Origin: Apostichopus japonicus
Taxonomy: Eukaryota; Echinodermata; Holothuroidea; Aspidochirotida; Stichopodidae
Assembly (NCBI RefSeq): GCF_037975245.1
Contig: NC_092572.1
Coordinates: 3,075,501 to 3,139,500 of the forward strand
Reading direction: 5' to 3'
Length of the DNA: 64,000 nucleotides
How positions within the stretch are numbered: position 1 is the stretch's first letter; the number at the start of each line of letters is the position of its first letter. The position numbers and the translations under genes were made by a program. Under the pieces are notes generated by a model that made no database searches, was not told the origin of the DNA, and saw nothing but the letters and a program-made list of their open reading frames with translations. This document shows, one piece after another, positions 26,601 through 38,640 of the stretch.

Positions 26601-26974
26601 CTTGTACATTACTCGTATTACACTAGGGCCTATGGCTAGTAGTAGTATGGGCCTAGGCTACACAGACTTTTTTTCATTAGATCTCCATCTTGTTCTTTCT
26701 ACTTCCAAAAAATTCCTCTTCTTTTATGGTCAGTCGGATAATCAAACAACAATATCCATGTTCTGACCGATCGCAGCATCCCCAGCACCATTTCTTTCAT
26801 AATTTCGTACTTTTTTCGTGTACACAAACGATAGTCTATACACTGTGAGTATGCGTGTCGTCTGCTATAAAGTTTTCAAGTGGACCTATTTTACCACCCT
26901 GTGTGGGCGTTTTCCCTCTCGACCAATCCAAATCGGTTACATGGTTGGCCAAACTCTCTCTATATACGGCTCTG
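23672..26974 (-). repeat. Right arm of the giant palindrome
   Basis: Inverse of the left arm beginning TTGAATGGGTCTGTCGAG. Pairs of translated open frames differ by only a few residues (for example 22,276-22,515 plus strand versus 24,511-24,750 minus strand: two differences in 79), so the arms are roughly 97-98% alike by eye. Confidence 0.9.
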
Positions 26975-27216
26975 CTGTAAACTAGGTGAGGCTGCCCTCA
27001 CATAGCATGGTATATCATGGAGCTATAAACAGATATCAAGGCAGTGTCCAGTAAAGAGGAGACTTCAACTGCAATAGCAATTATCTCTTGATAATTTATT
27101 ACAAAATAACAATATGTTAGGAAGTGAGTGGGGTGGGAATTGGGTACAGCATAATGAACACATAAATTGGAATATCACTGTTCCTGTGGCTATGTAAAGG
27201 TCTCTTGGAATTTCTT
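26975..27216. other. Unique spacer between two foldback elements
   Basis: Begins with the 8-bp target duplication of the giant palindrome. Nothing else was recognised. Confidence 0.5.
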
Positions 27217-29122
27217 CCCTTACCCAACACGAATAACTATTAAGTATTCGCTAAGTATTCGCTAAGTATTCGAATAGCTATATAGTTGGTATTTCAAAAA
27301 TTTAAGCATTCAGACTTTAGAATAACTAATTGAATACTTAAAATAACTATTCCAATAGGTATTCGAATACTTCTTTCCTTCGAATGCTTAGAGAATGCTA
27401 AATATAGCTATTCCAATAAGTATTCGAACACCTATTTCATTGAATGCCTATTCGAATACTTATTTCCTTTGTAAGATGGTCAGCTCTTACATAAAGTTTT
27501 GTTTTGTACCATAGTTTTACTTGTTTATTAGGTGCATTGTGCACTGAACAGAGGGGCTATACATTTGTACAGTATATTTGTATGTTGTCTTGTGGATTAA
27601 AACCTCTACACTTCTAGCTCTTCTAGGTTGCTAGGCAACTATCTTGTTCTTCCTGGAAATTAGCTCTCACAGGAAATGGGGTCTGTGTGTGTATATTTTA
27701 GTAACAAAGGGAGTTTTGTGAGGGGTATAAGGAGTTAGGCAGTTGGCTATAAGTATCTGAGCAAGGCAGTTGCAAAAGAAGAGAAAGATAGTTTTAATGG
27801 CTGGATAGTTTGTTTTAAACCTTAATTGACATAGTTCAAGTTACTGTAGTCCTTATCATTTTATGGAAGTTGTGATATTCAACTGACAGTCTGGGACACT
27901 ATTTTATTATAAAGGATATTATTTTACAATAAAGTATCTTCCGGGACACCATTTCTTATAGAGGATATTATTTTACTACAGAGGATATTGACATTATTTT
28001 ACTGAAGGATACCCTGCGACACCATTGCTTATAAATTGAAGGATAATACTTTGTTGGGATCGGACATTCATAATACCATTTATTGTGTTTAACTATTTCT
28101 GATGTTGTGGAATATCTGATGTCGTGGAAGATATGATGTCGTAGAATACTTGATGTCACCAGCAGGCCAACTCACCAGAACAGACTTTTAAATTAAGTGT
28201 ATTTACTTTAACATTTGGGTGTGCATCACGACTGTAAGTTACAGTATTTTATTTAATTCTTTGACTGGGCCCAGATCAGCTGAATATTGTTTGTTATTCA
28301 TAATTATAATTTCTTTTGATCCAATCTGGTTGAGTTTTCCAGTTTTGATGTATCTGCTCTGTGTTTGGTCTTCCAACCAAACCCAGAGTTCTCTGATCAA
28401 GAACAAACATTTTTCTTCAGTGGCTAACACCCTTACACTTTGAACAGCGCAAAAATATTTGAAATATACAGCGGAGGATTTAATAGCTGAAGCGTTTCCA
28501 AAATTTCATCGATCATATTCATAAGACCTACTGTTTTAGTATTCTGTGCTTAATACTTCATTTCAAATAGATATTTATTCCTTGTGAATGTTATTCAACT
28601 TTTAATAGCAGATTTAATCAAGAAGCTAGGACAACAAGCTGGCCAAATTCCTAACTCTCCTTACTTGGAACTAATTAGCATACAAGTATTCAATAAGTAT
28701 TCAAGTAAGTATTCAGAAACCTGTTAAGCCTTCATAACATAACTAATTAGCATACAAGTATTCGAATACTAGCGAATAAGTATTCGAATAACTATAAGTA
28801 TTCGTCAGAGCCGAATTATTTAAATGAGCGAATACTTATATGTAAATGAGCTAAGCATTCAAATAGCTATTCCAAAAGCTACTCGAATACCTATTCGAAT
28901 AGCTATTCGAAGAGCTATTCGAATACCTATTCGAATACCTAACAGGTATTCGAATACTTAACTCATTTACATAATTCGGCTCTGACGAAGGCTTATAGTT
29001 ATTCGTATTAGTATTCGAATACTTATTTTGTACTGTGTGTTATATGGTTGATTTTCTGAATACTAAGGAAATCTTTGAATACTTATCGAATACTTATCGA
29101 ATATATTCGTGTTAGGTAAGGG
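27217..29122. mobile_element. 1.9-kb foldback element rich in ATTCGAAT palindromes
   Basis: The left end CCCTTACCCAACACGAATA is mirrored at the right end, whose inverse reads CCCTTACCTAACACGAATA. About 250 bp at the left and 430 bp at the right are packed with overlapping GTATTCGAATAC/CTATTCGAATAG palindromes. Between them lies about 1.2 kb of ordinary sequence without a recognised coding domain. No convincing target duplication was found; AATTTCTT/ATATTCTT is weak. Superfamily unassigned. Confidence 0.75.
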
Positions 29123-29279
29123 TTTATATTCTTGCAAGGCAAAAGTTAATGAGTAAAATGTTTTGTGCAATACAGAGGCCCGGTAAAGATAGTACAGTAG
29201 ATATGCATTGAGAATGTTTCAAGTAAATCATTAATTCCAGGTGGGGTTCCTCATAAAGGTACAGTATGCTGTATTGGCC
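29123..29279. other. Spacer, nothing recognised
   Basis: Short unannotated stretch between the foldback element and repeat family A. Confidence 0.4.
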
Positions 29280-29515
29280 CCAAATATGATAGACATTCAA
29301 ATATGGTCACCTTTGGTCAAATTTCTTAAACCTTTTTTTATTTCAAACTTCGAGGAAATTTCCTAACTGGGACATTTAGTCATCTTGTGTGTTCCTTAAT
29401 TAACAACTTCTGAGCACAGTTTGTATAGTGAAGACCTCCATGAAAGTACTTTTTGAAAACTTCTCGCAGTTATAGCATGCTATAATTTGGGGCCTATACT
29501 GACTACCTTTAAAGC
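29280..29515 (+). repeat. Dispersed repeat family A, copy 2
   Basis: Same order of words as 2,824-3,025: GGTCACCTTTG-GTCAAAATT, CTGGGACATTTAGTCA, GTACTTTTTGAAAACTTC, ATAGCATGCTATAATTTGGG and GGCCTATACTGACTACC. Non-coding. Confidence 0.7.
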
Positions 29516-32500
29516 CAAAAGTTTGACTAATCTCTGTGCCAAAATACCCCAAAAGCATGGACAAGTATTGTCTATAGTGGCTGACACTGGGAACCACCAC
29601 CTCTCAGTCAGCACTTTGTAGTACGTTAGGGTGGAGATGGAGGGGGTATCTGACTAAAACTGAGAGGTGTTTACAATTAGAAGCATAAACACAGTATGTC
29701 TTCTGGGAAACAATATTCTTGATAATGTTACAAGCAAATCATTTAAAACAAAGAAGAAATGGAGACTTAACTTTAAACATGAAGGTAACATATGGGTTTT
29801 CTTTCCTGACCAATGCAGTAAGTACAAGGCACCTCTCAATATGTGAAATGATTGTGTTTATCTCATTGTTTTAATTTGTTCTATACTTCTAGAAATAATT
29901 AAAAATTCATTGAATTCAATGCAACATACTCATGGTTTCGTGGGCAATGACTTTGTGTAATACCCTGTAATACCCAGGACACCTTGAAGCAGGAGCCACG
30001 ACAAAGCAAAAACATGAGAAATGATCTGCAGAAAGTTATGAACAGTTGTTGATTTTTTTTTTTAACTTCCTGAAATCTACGAAATATATTGTATTGCGTC
30101 CTAACTATTTGTTTATTTTACTACATTTTATTCATGTAGGCACCAATTCAATACAAAGTGTTTTACTTTGACAAATGCCTTGGCGATGAAAACAGTTGCC
30201 AACAACATCTGAAGTACAGTGGTTTGGAGCATTCAGTGTTTATGCGGTCCAAGCATGTTACAGCATTTGTTGAGTAAAATAGTGAACCAGAATAACTTGC
30301 ACACATCCATTAAGAAAAGCGGAGGGGTGAGGTGTGGAAGGGTGGGCGGGTCAAGAGTTTCAGGTACACCAATCCATGGGCAGCTTAATGTATAAATGCC
30401 TTAGTTATTGTCATTCTTATTGTTGTTATTATTATTATTGTTGTTGTTACTATGATTAGGCTTCTCTTATTATTATAAATTTCAGATACATAACCTGGCA
30501 TTTTTCAATGCTTGAAGCCTTAACGTGTTGAGATGTTTCATCCTATCAGACCAACCTATGAGAGGTTATTGAGCACCCCCCCCCCCTACTCCCCTTGGCA
30601 GTAGTCTACTGCATGATGTTGGTGTGAAGAAGAGTTTTGCCTGACCATTGCCTTTTCCAAACTTAAATGATCGGGCTGTTGTCTAGCATTAGGAGGGCTG
30701 TTGTAGGTGCAGCTATCCGTGATTTCCATACAAAAACAGTTGGGTATGGGGGAGGGGGCAAAGTGGAAATGTTATATATAAATCAGCCTCCCTAGAGAGG
30801 GTCCAGTTTGAGGGAATGAAAGAGAGGCTTACGGGGGGGGGGGGGGGGGGGCGGGGGGTTGTGGAGACACACCCAAAATGTTCTGCTCAGAATGCTGTAG
30901 GAGTTACAGTGTGAAGGCTGACCAGTTGCAATAGACCCCCCCCCCCACCTTCCCAGTGGTAACACTTCAAAGATCAATATTTAAGTTTTCTTTTCCTTCA
31001 CAAAAAAAAAGTAAAGTACAACTTCTTCTTCATAACACCTAGTCTTCGACTTTCCTTGTTTCATGCCGTGGCATCAATCCCTTTAATCTAATTTAGCACT
31101 CATTTAGCAATCAGGAGTTCGGATTGTAGCAGATTGAATTGTTTGTCACCTTATCTAAATATTCAATGCGACAGCATCATGGTTTGCTAGTGACCGTGTC
31201 CAAAGAATGCAATAGCTTTGTGACATAGTTGTCACAACATCAAATGATGTTATAGCATCACAGGCAATTGGGTTCATCTAATAATTTTAAATTATTTTAT
31301 GCTAGAGAGCACCATGACAAGATTTCAGTCCCTTCCGTAATAATAAAAATGTCAAGAATGGGGATTTTCATTCATCTGTCAATAATAGTTAATGAAATAA
31401 ACAATCAAATACCATTATCAATTGCGACTTGAGTTTATTGAAATCACCAAGTACAGTCCTCTTGTTGCAATGTTACCAGATTAAATTGCACTTATTTAAC
31501 ACAGATATACTATGATATCACTATCATAACAAAACAAATTGCTGCTTTTCCCAGAAACTAGATAGGCAAGCAAAAAGCACACATACTTATTTACATATGA
31601 AACACAACCAGCTATGTTATTTCCAAGATACATTTGGCATAGCAAGGTACTGTCAATCAGAATTAAAACATTTCATGGTTCCTTGCTGCTGCTCATTGAT
31701 TAACAGGGAACACTCCAAGTATGTAATGATGAAGCAAGATCAATAATTGCCTTAAAAAGCCACACCTCCTCATAAATACACACGTTATCAATTGTAACAC
31801 ACATCGCCATGTGTAAGCTACATATCAATAACACACTCACCTTTGATGAAACAGTGACTTATGGTTGTCTACTGTAGGTTTAACCCTGTGACCTCATTAA
31901 TATTCATGATATGAGCACCAAAATCAAAATTTTTATCAACTAATTATGGACCACCCACCCACCTACCAAATATAGCATTGATCAACCATAGCCCTTGTTG
32001 AGTTATCGTGCATACAAACTTAAGTGTCACACACATATACACACACCCTCACCGACCTGACTACAAAGGTTTCTTTGCTTTCAGCAAGGAACCAAAACTA
32101 CAAAATGCCATACACGAAATGCACATAAATTTGAGTTTGCTGTTGTGTTTGATCCAGGCACAATGCAACATGATATTTCTTGTTACTTAAACAAAGAGGT
32201 AATTGCATACCCCCTTGACAGCAAGGAAATGTTAATTGACTGTCAAGACTGACTGAAACCACAGAATGTTTAACATACAATGGGTGGGTTAATTTACTGC
32301 AATGTTCAGAAAATACATAATATGAACCCTGCTGAAGGATAACTATTTCATGCCACAACAAATACCTTTTCACAGTGAAAAGAAATTTTTCAGACTAAAT
32401 AGATCTGTCAATAAATGAACAGAACATACTGTATGTCACCTGTGATTTGCAAAGGGCATATTTCTATAGCGTTTTAATGTTAAGATTTGTTATTTATTTT

Positions 32501-34906
32501 AACATTGTTTCCTTGTTATTAGTAGCTAGTATGAAGATGCTGAGTTACAATAGTTCATGTGGCATAGCTGCATGGTTCGAGCTAAAAGTTACATTCCAAT
32601 ATGGGAGAGTCTTAAAAATATCCAGTTACTCAGGATTACACAAGTATTTTACAATATACTGTGCTTGCTATCCATTAACCAGGTGCCACTCCATTAAAAA
32701 TGGAATAACAACATTTTGCTCCTGGGTCTTCTTTCATACGAAGCATCCATTATCATGATGGCAACTTCCATAGACCAGTCATGGAACCATGCAAAATACA
32801 GTAGTTTGTGTGTCATTGAGTGCAGCTTTACTTTCCTTTCCAATGTTTGTGGTTGTGCTTCTACTGCCAGTACTATCCTTTGTTATCAGCCTGTTAACTA
32901 TCATTGACATCTACTGCCAGGGTGTGTTGTCAGTAAACCATCTTTTGATAGATTAAGGCCAGACTGGATAGTCATTGGACTGACAAATCTTGCATACTTC
33001 ATTATTAATGATCTTTGGTCACCATTAATTAACTTAATTCTGTTTTCAATTGTAGTGTCATGACTCATGAACCTTTAGCTATGATTTTGAAATGGCCAAT
33101 GACCAACTGCATCAGAACTGATGATGGAATGCAAGTTCTTGATTATTTGACCAAATGCCTTTGAATGACATATGAAGTTCTCTTGGATCTCATGCTCATC
33201 ACCTGTCACAATTTTATAAAAATAGCCCAACACCCTGTCCAAATTTAACAAGGATCTCAATCACTGCAGTTTACAAAGTAATTACAAACTGAGAGCTTCC
33301 AAATTCATCCACAAAAGTCGATGAAATACGTATAGCCTAAGTACTGAATAAGATGTGGAGTGATTATACTTGGTAATATTTTTCAAACTTGCAGACAATA
33401 CACTGCACATTGTTTTACGGTGTACATAGGACAAACAATGGGGCATTAGACATTGTGTGAATCACCTTTGGGTAAGCACCACCCCCTTCCCCCTTGGATC
33501 CACCAGTACAAAACTAAGTATTGATCCTAGGCCCTACCATAGGGTAGTAATCATTATTAAAATACCAGAGTGAATAGCCGTGTATGATGCTGGCAGTACA
33601 GTTTGCAGGCCTACTGTAAGGATAAGGCTTACACAGTTACATCGTGCTTTTCAGTATACTGTAGCTTCCATCCTAGGACCATATAAAAGACTGGAATACA
33701 TTATCCTCGGCCGTTAAAGAGAGCCCTAGTTTTGAGGTGTTTAAAACAAGATTGCCCACACATTATTATTACTGTAGCTCTGCTGCGCTGCACACCAACA
33801 TCCTCGTTGTGTTACCCGAGAGGGGTTTTTAACCAGTTTCTTTCAGAAACAGAAACATTCCTATTCCTTACAGTTACGCCTAGTAAACTGAAAGGCTTCA
33901 TAATTGACGCACCCCCGTAATTGACGCACCTTCAGTTATTACTAGCAATGATACAGCAGGCAACCGAAACTTTTTACAGCGATGCAGAATTACATATTTC
34001 ATGAGTATGAATCCATTTCAGCTGTATTTGCTGACCAAATTGAGGTATTTATTACGCTTTTAACACCCTCCCCACAGTTTTACATGTTTTTTTGACATTT
34101 GGGAATATACAGTACTCCCAAAAAATAACCAAAATTACTTCAATATGATACAACTACTCTCTGGGACCTGACCAGTCTGAGCTTAGAGGTTCAGAAGAGC
34201 ATAGCAAACAGCATCCAAAGTCAGTGGATGTACAGTATACTTACTGTAGGTCTACACTACAGTTAGCTTATCGACGAATGTGTCAATTTAGGGGTATGAA
34301 AGAACTTGACACAGCAGACATTTTGAGGTCAAATTCTTCTCAATTGTACGTTACGTAAGCACAGAACAATAATATATTGAGATCATTACATTTCTGAGGA
34401 ACTACACATATGAAAAATGCATGCAGTTGAGTGATTTTGATTTTATGTTGACAGACATCGTCAATCCAATCCCTAAGTGCGTCAATTATGAGCCCACCAT
34501 GCTACTGTACTAGTAGCATGGACCCTTCGAAGTTCGGAAACCTAAGCTTTGAAACACCCCAAAACTATAACTTCCTTTTATTGACAAATACTGTATGTGA
34601 GTATATTCTTGCACACGGTCGGTTTGGAGAGAAACACACTGTAGTTTTTCGTGAAAGTGGCTCTTACTGTAGGTTTTCATGGTGAAATCGTGTATTTCTT
34701 AGGGGTGTCCGAGTTAGTTAGCCTACTACTGCTAGTAAGTAATAGGTAGGCTATGTCGAAATTCTGACTTCTTCATCACGCCCGAATCGACCGCTCGCGA
34801 TTTCTCTATTTCTATGCTCCTTCAACTTAACTATACACGCTTGAAGTCGGGCTGGAAGTCGCCATTCTTCTCGTTTACGCTTTGCACTTTGAGTCTGTTT
34901 GAAGTT
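29516..34906. other. Long intergenic stretch without a recognised gene
   Basis: Open frames are short and featureless. Homopolymer tracts occur at 30,575-30,586 (C) and 30,833-30,851 (19 G). Around 31,870-32,040 a degenerate repeat is shared with 3,700-3,900. Near 33,905 and again at 34,475-34,490 there are ATTGACGCACC / GTGCGTCAATT words in opposite orientation, possibly ends of a small inverted-repeat element. Confidence 0.4.
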
Positions 34907-35070
34907 ATGCACAGGGGAGCGATAGCTCCCACCAGTCTATGGAACGCGAATAGGGCAAACTTATTTCGTTGCTAAGTTTAACGGAATTTTAGACATCAAC
35001 GTCACGAGTTTGAGCAACAGCATGGTAAAACAGCAGCAACAACTTTAGTTTAGGCAACAACAAACTTTGA

Positions 35071-35142
35071 TTAGACAACGAAATCAGTTTGCCCTTTTCG
35101 CGCGTGGACGCGCGAAAAGGGCAAACTGATTTCGTTGTCTAA
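35071..35142. repeat. Perfect 34-bp hairpin with a 4-base loop
   Basis: The sequence from TTAGACAACGAAATCAG through CCCTTTTCGCGCG is followed by the loop TGGA and then by its exact reverse complement. Such a long perfect stem could extrude a cruciform or fold in RNA. Confidence 0.9.
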
Positions 35143-35255
35143 ACTTACGTTGTTGCCATAGGCGCTGTTCAACAATTGCTTTACCACGTGGGCTTCATAA
35201 TGATTACTATACGCAGGGGGTTGGTTCTTACGAAGATCTAGAGAGGACATGGTAA

Positions 35256-35370
35256 AAAAAAATTATTACGTACGTACGTAATATTTATTACGTACGTACG
35301 TAATATTTATAACGTACGTACGTAATAAATATTACGTACGTACGTAATATTTATCACGTACGTAAGGTAC
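35256..35370. repeat. Array of TACGTACGTACGTA palindromes (left)
   Basis: About four to five copies of a ~28-bp unit made of a self-complementary TTACGTACGTACGTAA core joined by ATATTTAT spacers. Confidence 0.9.
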
Positions 35371-35839
35371 GTGATAATTTTACGTTATATACTGAAGATA
35401 GTAAGAAGTGGCGGTTCGCGGTACGTACATACTGTAACATATTTGTCAACATGCAAGATACGTATACCACAGAAGTCAAGCTTATACTTATAGTTAACTA
35501 AAAAATGCCGTTGACAGACAATTGGTACGTTCGTTCGACTAACACCACATTAATGTATGTGCTTAGGCTTGCCACAATATAAAAATCTCCACATCCACAA
35601 TGTCTGAATGTTTCATGCGATACAAGAAAAGGCTCCTCAGAATGCGCCTGAGATGTCTTTCGCCTAGCTATTATCCGATGCTTTGCTGTCAAAGTAATAA
35701 AGGATTTCCTTCTGGCTAAACCCTAAATTAATGTGCATACGAACAAGTTCATCCCTCTCCATCTTTGATATGAAGATGTATCACCCGCAGTATACAACGT
35801 AGGCTCGCTTACGTTAGACAAGTGTTAACATAGGCTATA

Positions 35840-36130
35840 TCACTAAACACGTACGTATACGTAGGCCTACATTCGTTATAATTATTAAATACGTACGTGA
35901 TAATCCCTACATAAGTACGTAGTAATTATTATGTACGTACGTAGTAATTATCACGTACGTACGTAGTAATTTTGACGTACGTACGTAGTAATATGACGTA
36001 CGTACGTGATATTATTACCTACGTACGTAGTATTATCACGTTCGTACGTGATAATTATTACGTACGTACGTACGTACGTACGCACGTACGTACGTACGTA
36101 GTATTATTACGTACGTACGTAATATTTTCT
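35840..36130. repeat. Array of ACGTACGT palindromes (right)
   Basis: Ten or more TACGTACGTA cores separated by AATTATCAC, TAATATGACG and similar spacers, including a longer uninterrupted ACGT run at about 36,060-36,105. Confidence 0.9.
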
Positions 36131-36641
36131 TTTCTTTTTAACCATGTCCTCTCTAGATCTTCGTACGTTCTTGCTGCATGGGTTTAGGAAAACAGTCCTG
36201 TGGACAAGGCCGCCTTGGTTCTTCACATATACGGGAAGTTACTAGAGGAGCAAATGTGCCGGGTCAGCTCATGTATGTAGCATGGTGGAGAGCGTTGACC
36301 GGCTTGTAATTGGGTCGGGATATGTGTCAATCTTACTGACTATTTCGTAATTGGTCAGTAAATTAAAGACGCGTATGTATATACAGCGCAAGTCGAATTT
36401 CGCGCGAAATGCCCATATTTTTTATATCACGTGATTGGGCAATAACGTTAGTTTAGACAAGCTTAGACAACAACGTAAGTTTAGACAACAACGTAAGCTT
36501 AGACAACAATGTAAGTTTGAGCAACAACATGATAAAACAGCAGCAACAACTTTAGTTTAGACAGCGAAATAAGGTTGCCCTTTTCGCGTTCCATATTCGC
36601 GTTCCATAGACTAGTGGGAGCTATCGCTCTCATGTGCGAAA

Positions 36642-37337
36642 ATCCTTTGTTTTCATCTATGGGCGCAGACATCTTGATTAGGGGTGCTTGGCAGCGATTG
36701 GCTAAAACACGAAACTTGATTGGTGCTAACATACAATATCCGGTTACCGCGAACTTCAACTCAATAAATAAGCCATAGTCGTTTCAGTAGAACAAAATCA
36801 ACGGTTGTTTTCGGTTAGTACAATTTATCACCAGTCGGCACTTGATGGTTTCTATGTGTTTGGATTTGGAATGATTTCCTAATTTAAATTATCTAAATCT
36901 TCGGAATGGAACATGAACGAACATAGGCTATACAACATTCTCTCTTATTTCCTGTAGGCTAATGTAGCATTAGGCCTTGGCCTACGTTGTTTGGTGCTAT
37001 AATTTTGTTTATACTGTTTAAGTTTAACTTATATTTTTCTGTATGTACAGTTTCACGTAGTATGAATTTGCCGTTTAATTAAGCGCAGACTTGTAATCAG
37101 AAAAAATAAAAAGTATCTGTTGTTAAGATTTTGGTCTCTATCGTAATGTGTGACGTTATTAAAGTCCTTTAATCCTTAAATTAGTAACATTGATCAACAG
37201 TGGTGATGGTATTACAGATCAACCTTTATAGCTCACTTGACAATTGTAGCTCACCTTGCTCTCACACACCACATATCATTGGAGGAAAACATTTTCTTCT
37301 TTATTTGTCACGTAAGTCACAGTCAGAGTGGGGTGTT
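36642..37337. other. Intergenic, nothing recognised
   Basis: AT-rich sequence without a gene or element end. Confidence 0.4.
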
Positions 37338-37940
37338 ACTAAAACGAATGACAATTGCGTTACACATAACGAATGACAATATGTTGTACACACTAAAAAA
37401 TTGCGTTGACAAAAACGAATGACAGTAATGACAGCACAGACATTTGCTTCAACCGGATATCACAGTTCAGACTTCGTGGGTATATTAAAGCCACGCAAAC
37501 CGAGTGGACGCGAAGTGCGTGGCTTACAGATCTAGTAAAGTACGAACAAGATACAAACGCACCTTATAGTAAGCGAAATTGTAAGTCTGATTTTAAAAAG
37601 TAAATTTAACATCATTTTCTCGATATTAATTGTTAGAAACTAACAATACTATCTTGAAACGGCTTTACAGAGGTAAATGTCAAAAGCACAGCACTCAAGC
37701 GCATTCTCACAAAAAAAAACTCTCCCTGCACCAAAACCCTGCAACCACGTAACATGCGATTTTCCTCAAATCAATTTTGCGCAGAAAACCAATAACCGCA
37801 TTTACTCCACCCACTCATTATATCTCCACTCACCACTGTCCTTCGTTGTCCTTCGTTGTCATTCGCTGTCATTCGCTGTCATTCACAAATGATATTTAAC
37901 CCTGTACAACGTCAATTGTCATTCGGTCATTCGTTTTAGT
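37338..37940. mobile_element. ~600-bp MITE-like inverted-repeat element
   Basis: Left end ACTAAAACGAATGACAATTG. The right end reads CAATTGTCATTCG followed by GTCATTCGTTTTAGT, its inverse. Further AACGAATGACA words follow on the left and TGTCATTCG words on the right (37,840-37,890), so the arms are built from repeated 8-11 bp words. The flanks show no clear target duplication. Confidence 0.65.
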
Positions 37941-38084
37941 TTGTCCCTCAGAGTGTGCCATTTTTAACATAATCTGTGTTGTCATAACTCTTCTCATACA
38001 GTAGCTCTTCTTCTCATAGCTCAGCTTCCACCCATCTCTGACATCAAAGTTATCATGCAACAGGTTTCACAACAAACAGCTGCA

Positions 38085-38515
38085 CGTTCATGGACAAGTA
38101 TTACCTTCAAAGACACGGGACTGCCATGGATATATACCGTGATGGCTCCTTCGTTTGCCTGTCTGTTAATGCCTAGCCTTGAAGAACGAATGCTCAGTAC
38201 AGCTCCCTGCCGTCCTCTTATCTGGTGGTGCTACATTGATTATTGATAACATCTTCGTTTGGACCAGTGCTGAGGAAAGCCTGCTCACCTTCATCAATCA
38301 CATCAATTCTTTCCACAGCACCATCAAATTCACCTCTGAGTGCTTTCACCAACAGGTTAACTTATTCAATGTGACCGTTTGCAAGGAACACAGTTCTATC
38401 TCTACAGACAAGTACACACCAAACCCACAGACACACACCAGTATCTCCATTCTTCAAGCTGCAATCCCTGTCACTGCAAGTCTGGAAAGCACTTTGTCGC
38501 TTTTGCTCTAGCAAT
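38085..38515 (+). pseudogene. Penelope-like reverse transcriptase fragment
   Basis: Conceptual translation across two or three frames shows features of Penelope-like reverse transcriptases: an HGTAM block (near 38,115), SLEERMLSTAPC and WWCYID (near 38,230), then FVWTSAEE, NSFHSTIKFTSE and KPTDTHQYLHSSSC. The catalytic YIDD region is split by a frameshift at about 38,240. The fragment lacks the N-terminal part and any endonuclease domain, so it is a dead copy. Penelope-like elements encode reverse transcriptase, often with a GIY-YIG nuclease. Identification is from remembered family motifs. Confidence 0.75.
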
Positions 38516-38640
38516 TCCTCTTTGTTTCGCCATGTACAGATGCTTTGGAAAAACACCTTACTGCCAGGGGCCATAGTGCCAGAGGGTGTGTGAAGCCAAT
38601 CTGAGAGTCCGCTCTCTTTCCAGGTCATGCACTGTGTAAA

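Larger units (their letters stand above)
20058..26974. mobile_element. 6.9-kb giant-palindrome hAT-like foldback element
   Basis: The whole block is one inverted repeat. It starts CAGAGCCGTATATAGAGAG and ends with its exact inverse, CTCTCTATATACGGCTCTG. A perfect 8-bp duplication, CTGTAAAC, flanks it (20,050-20,057 and 26,975-26,982) and fits the hAT target preference of T at position 2 and A at position 7. The arms are about 3.3 kb each with a 317-bp loop. They differ by scattered substitutions and small indels, such as six extra bases (AGTAGT) near 26,640. Open frames occur in mirrored pairs of 60-93 codons with no recognised domain, and no intact transposase was seen. hAT membership rests on the termini and duplication only. 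Confidence 0.85.
34907..36641. mobile_element. 1.7-kb nested foldback element with ACGT arrays
   Basis: The outer inverted repeat pairs GAGCGATAGCTCCCACCAG and TCTATGGAACGCGAA (34,916-34,952) with their inverse near 36,595-36,635. A second inverted pair lies inside: GAAGATCTAGAGAGGACATGG (near 35,232) with its inverse near 36,144. Between the inner arms are two arrays of TTACGTACGTACGTAA-type palindromes. TTTAGACAACAACGTAAG units recur on the right side. No transposase and no clear target duplication were found. Confidence 0.75.

Noticed and set aside
20058-26974. Assembly artefact as explanation for the large palindrome
   Set aside because: The arms differ by substitutions and small indels, there is a unique loop, and a perfect 8-bp duplication lies exactly at both ends; an artefactual inversion would not create these. 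Long reads should still confirm it.
35256-36130. CRISPR-like spaced palindromes
   Set aside because: Units are short self-complementary ACGT words in a eukaryotic foldback element; spacers are not unique and no cas genes exist.
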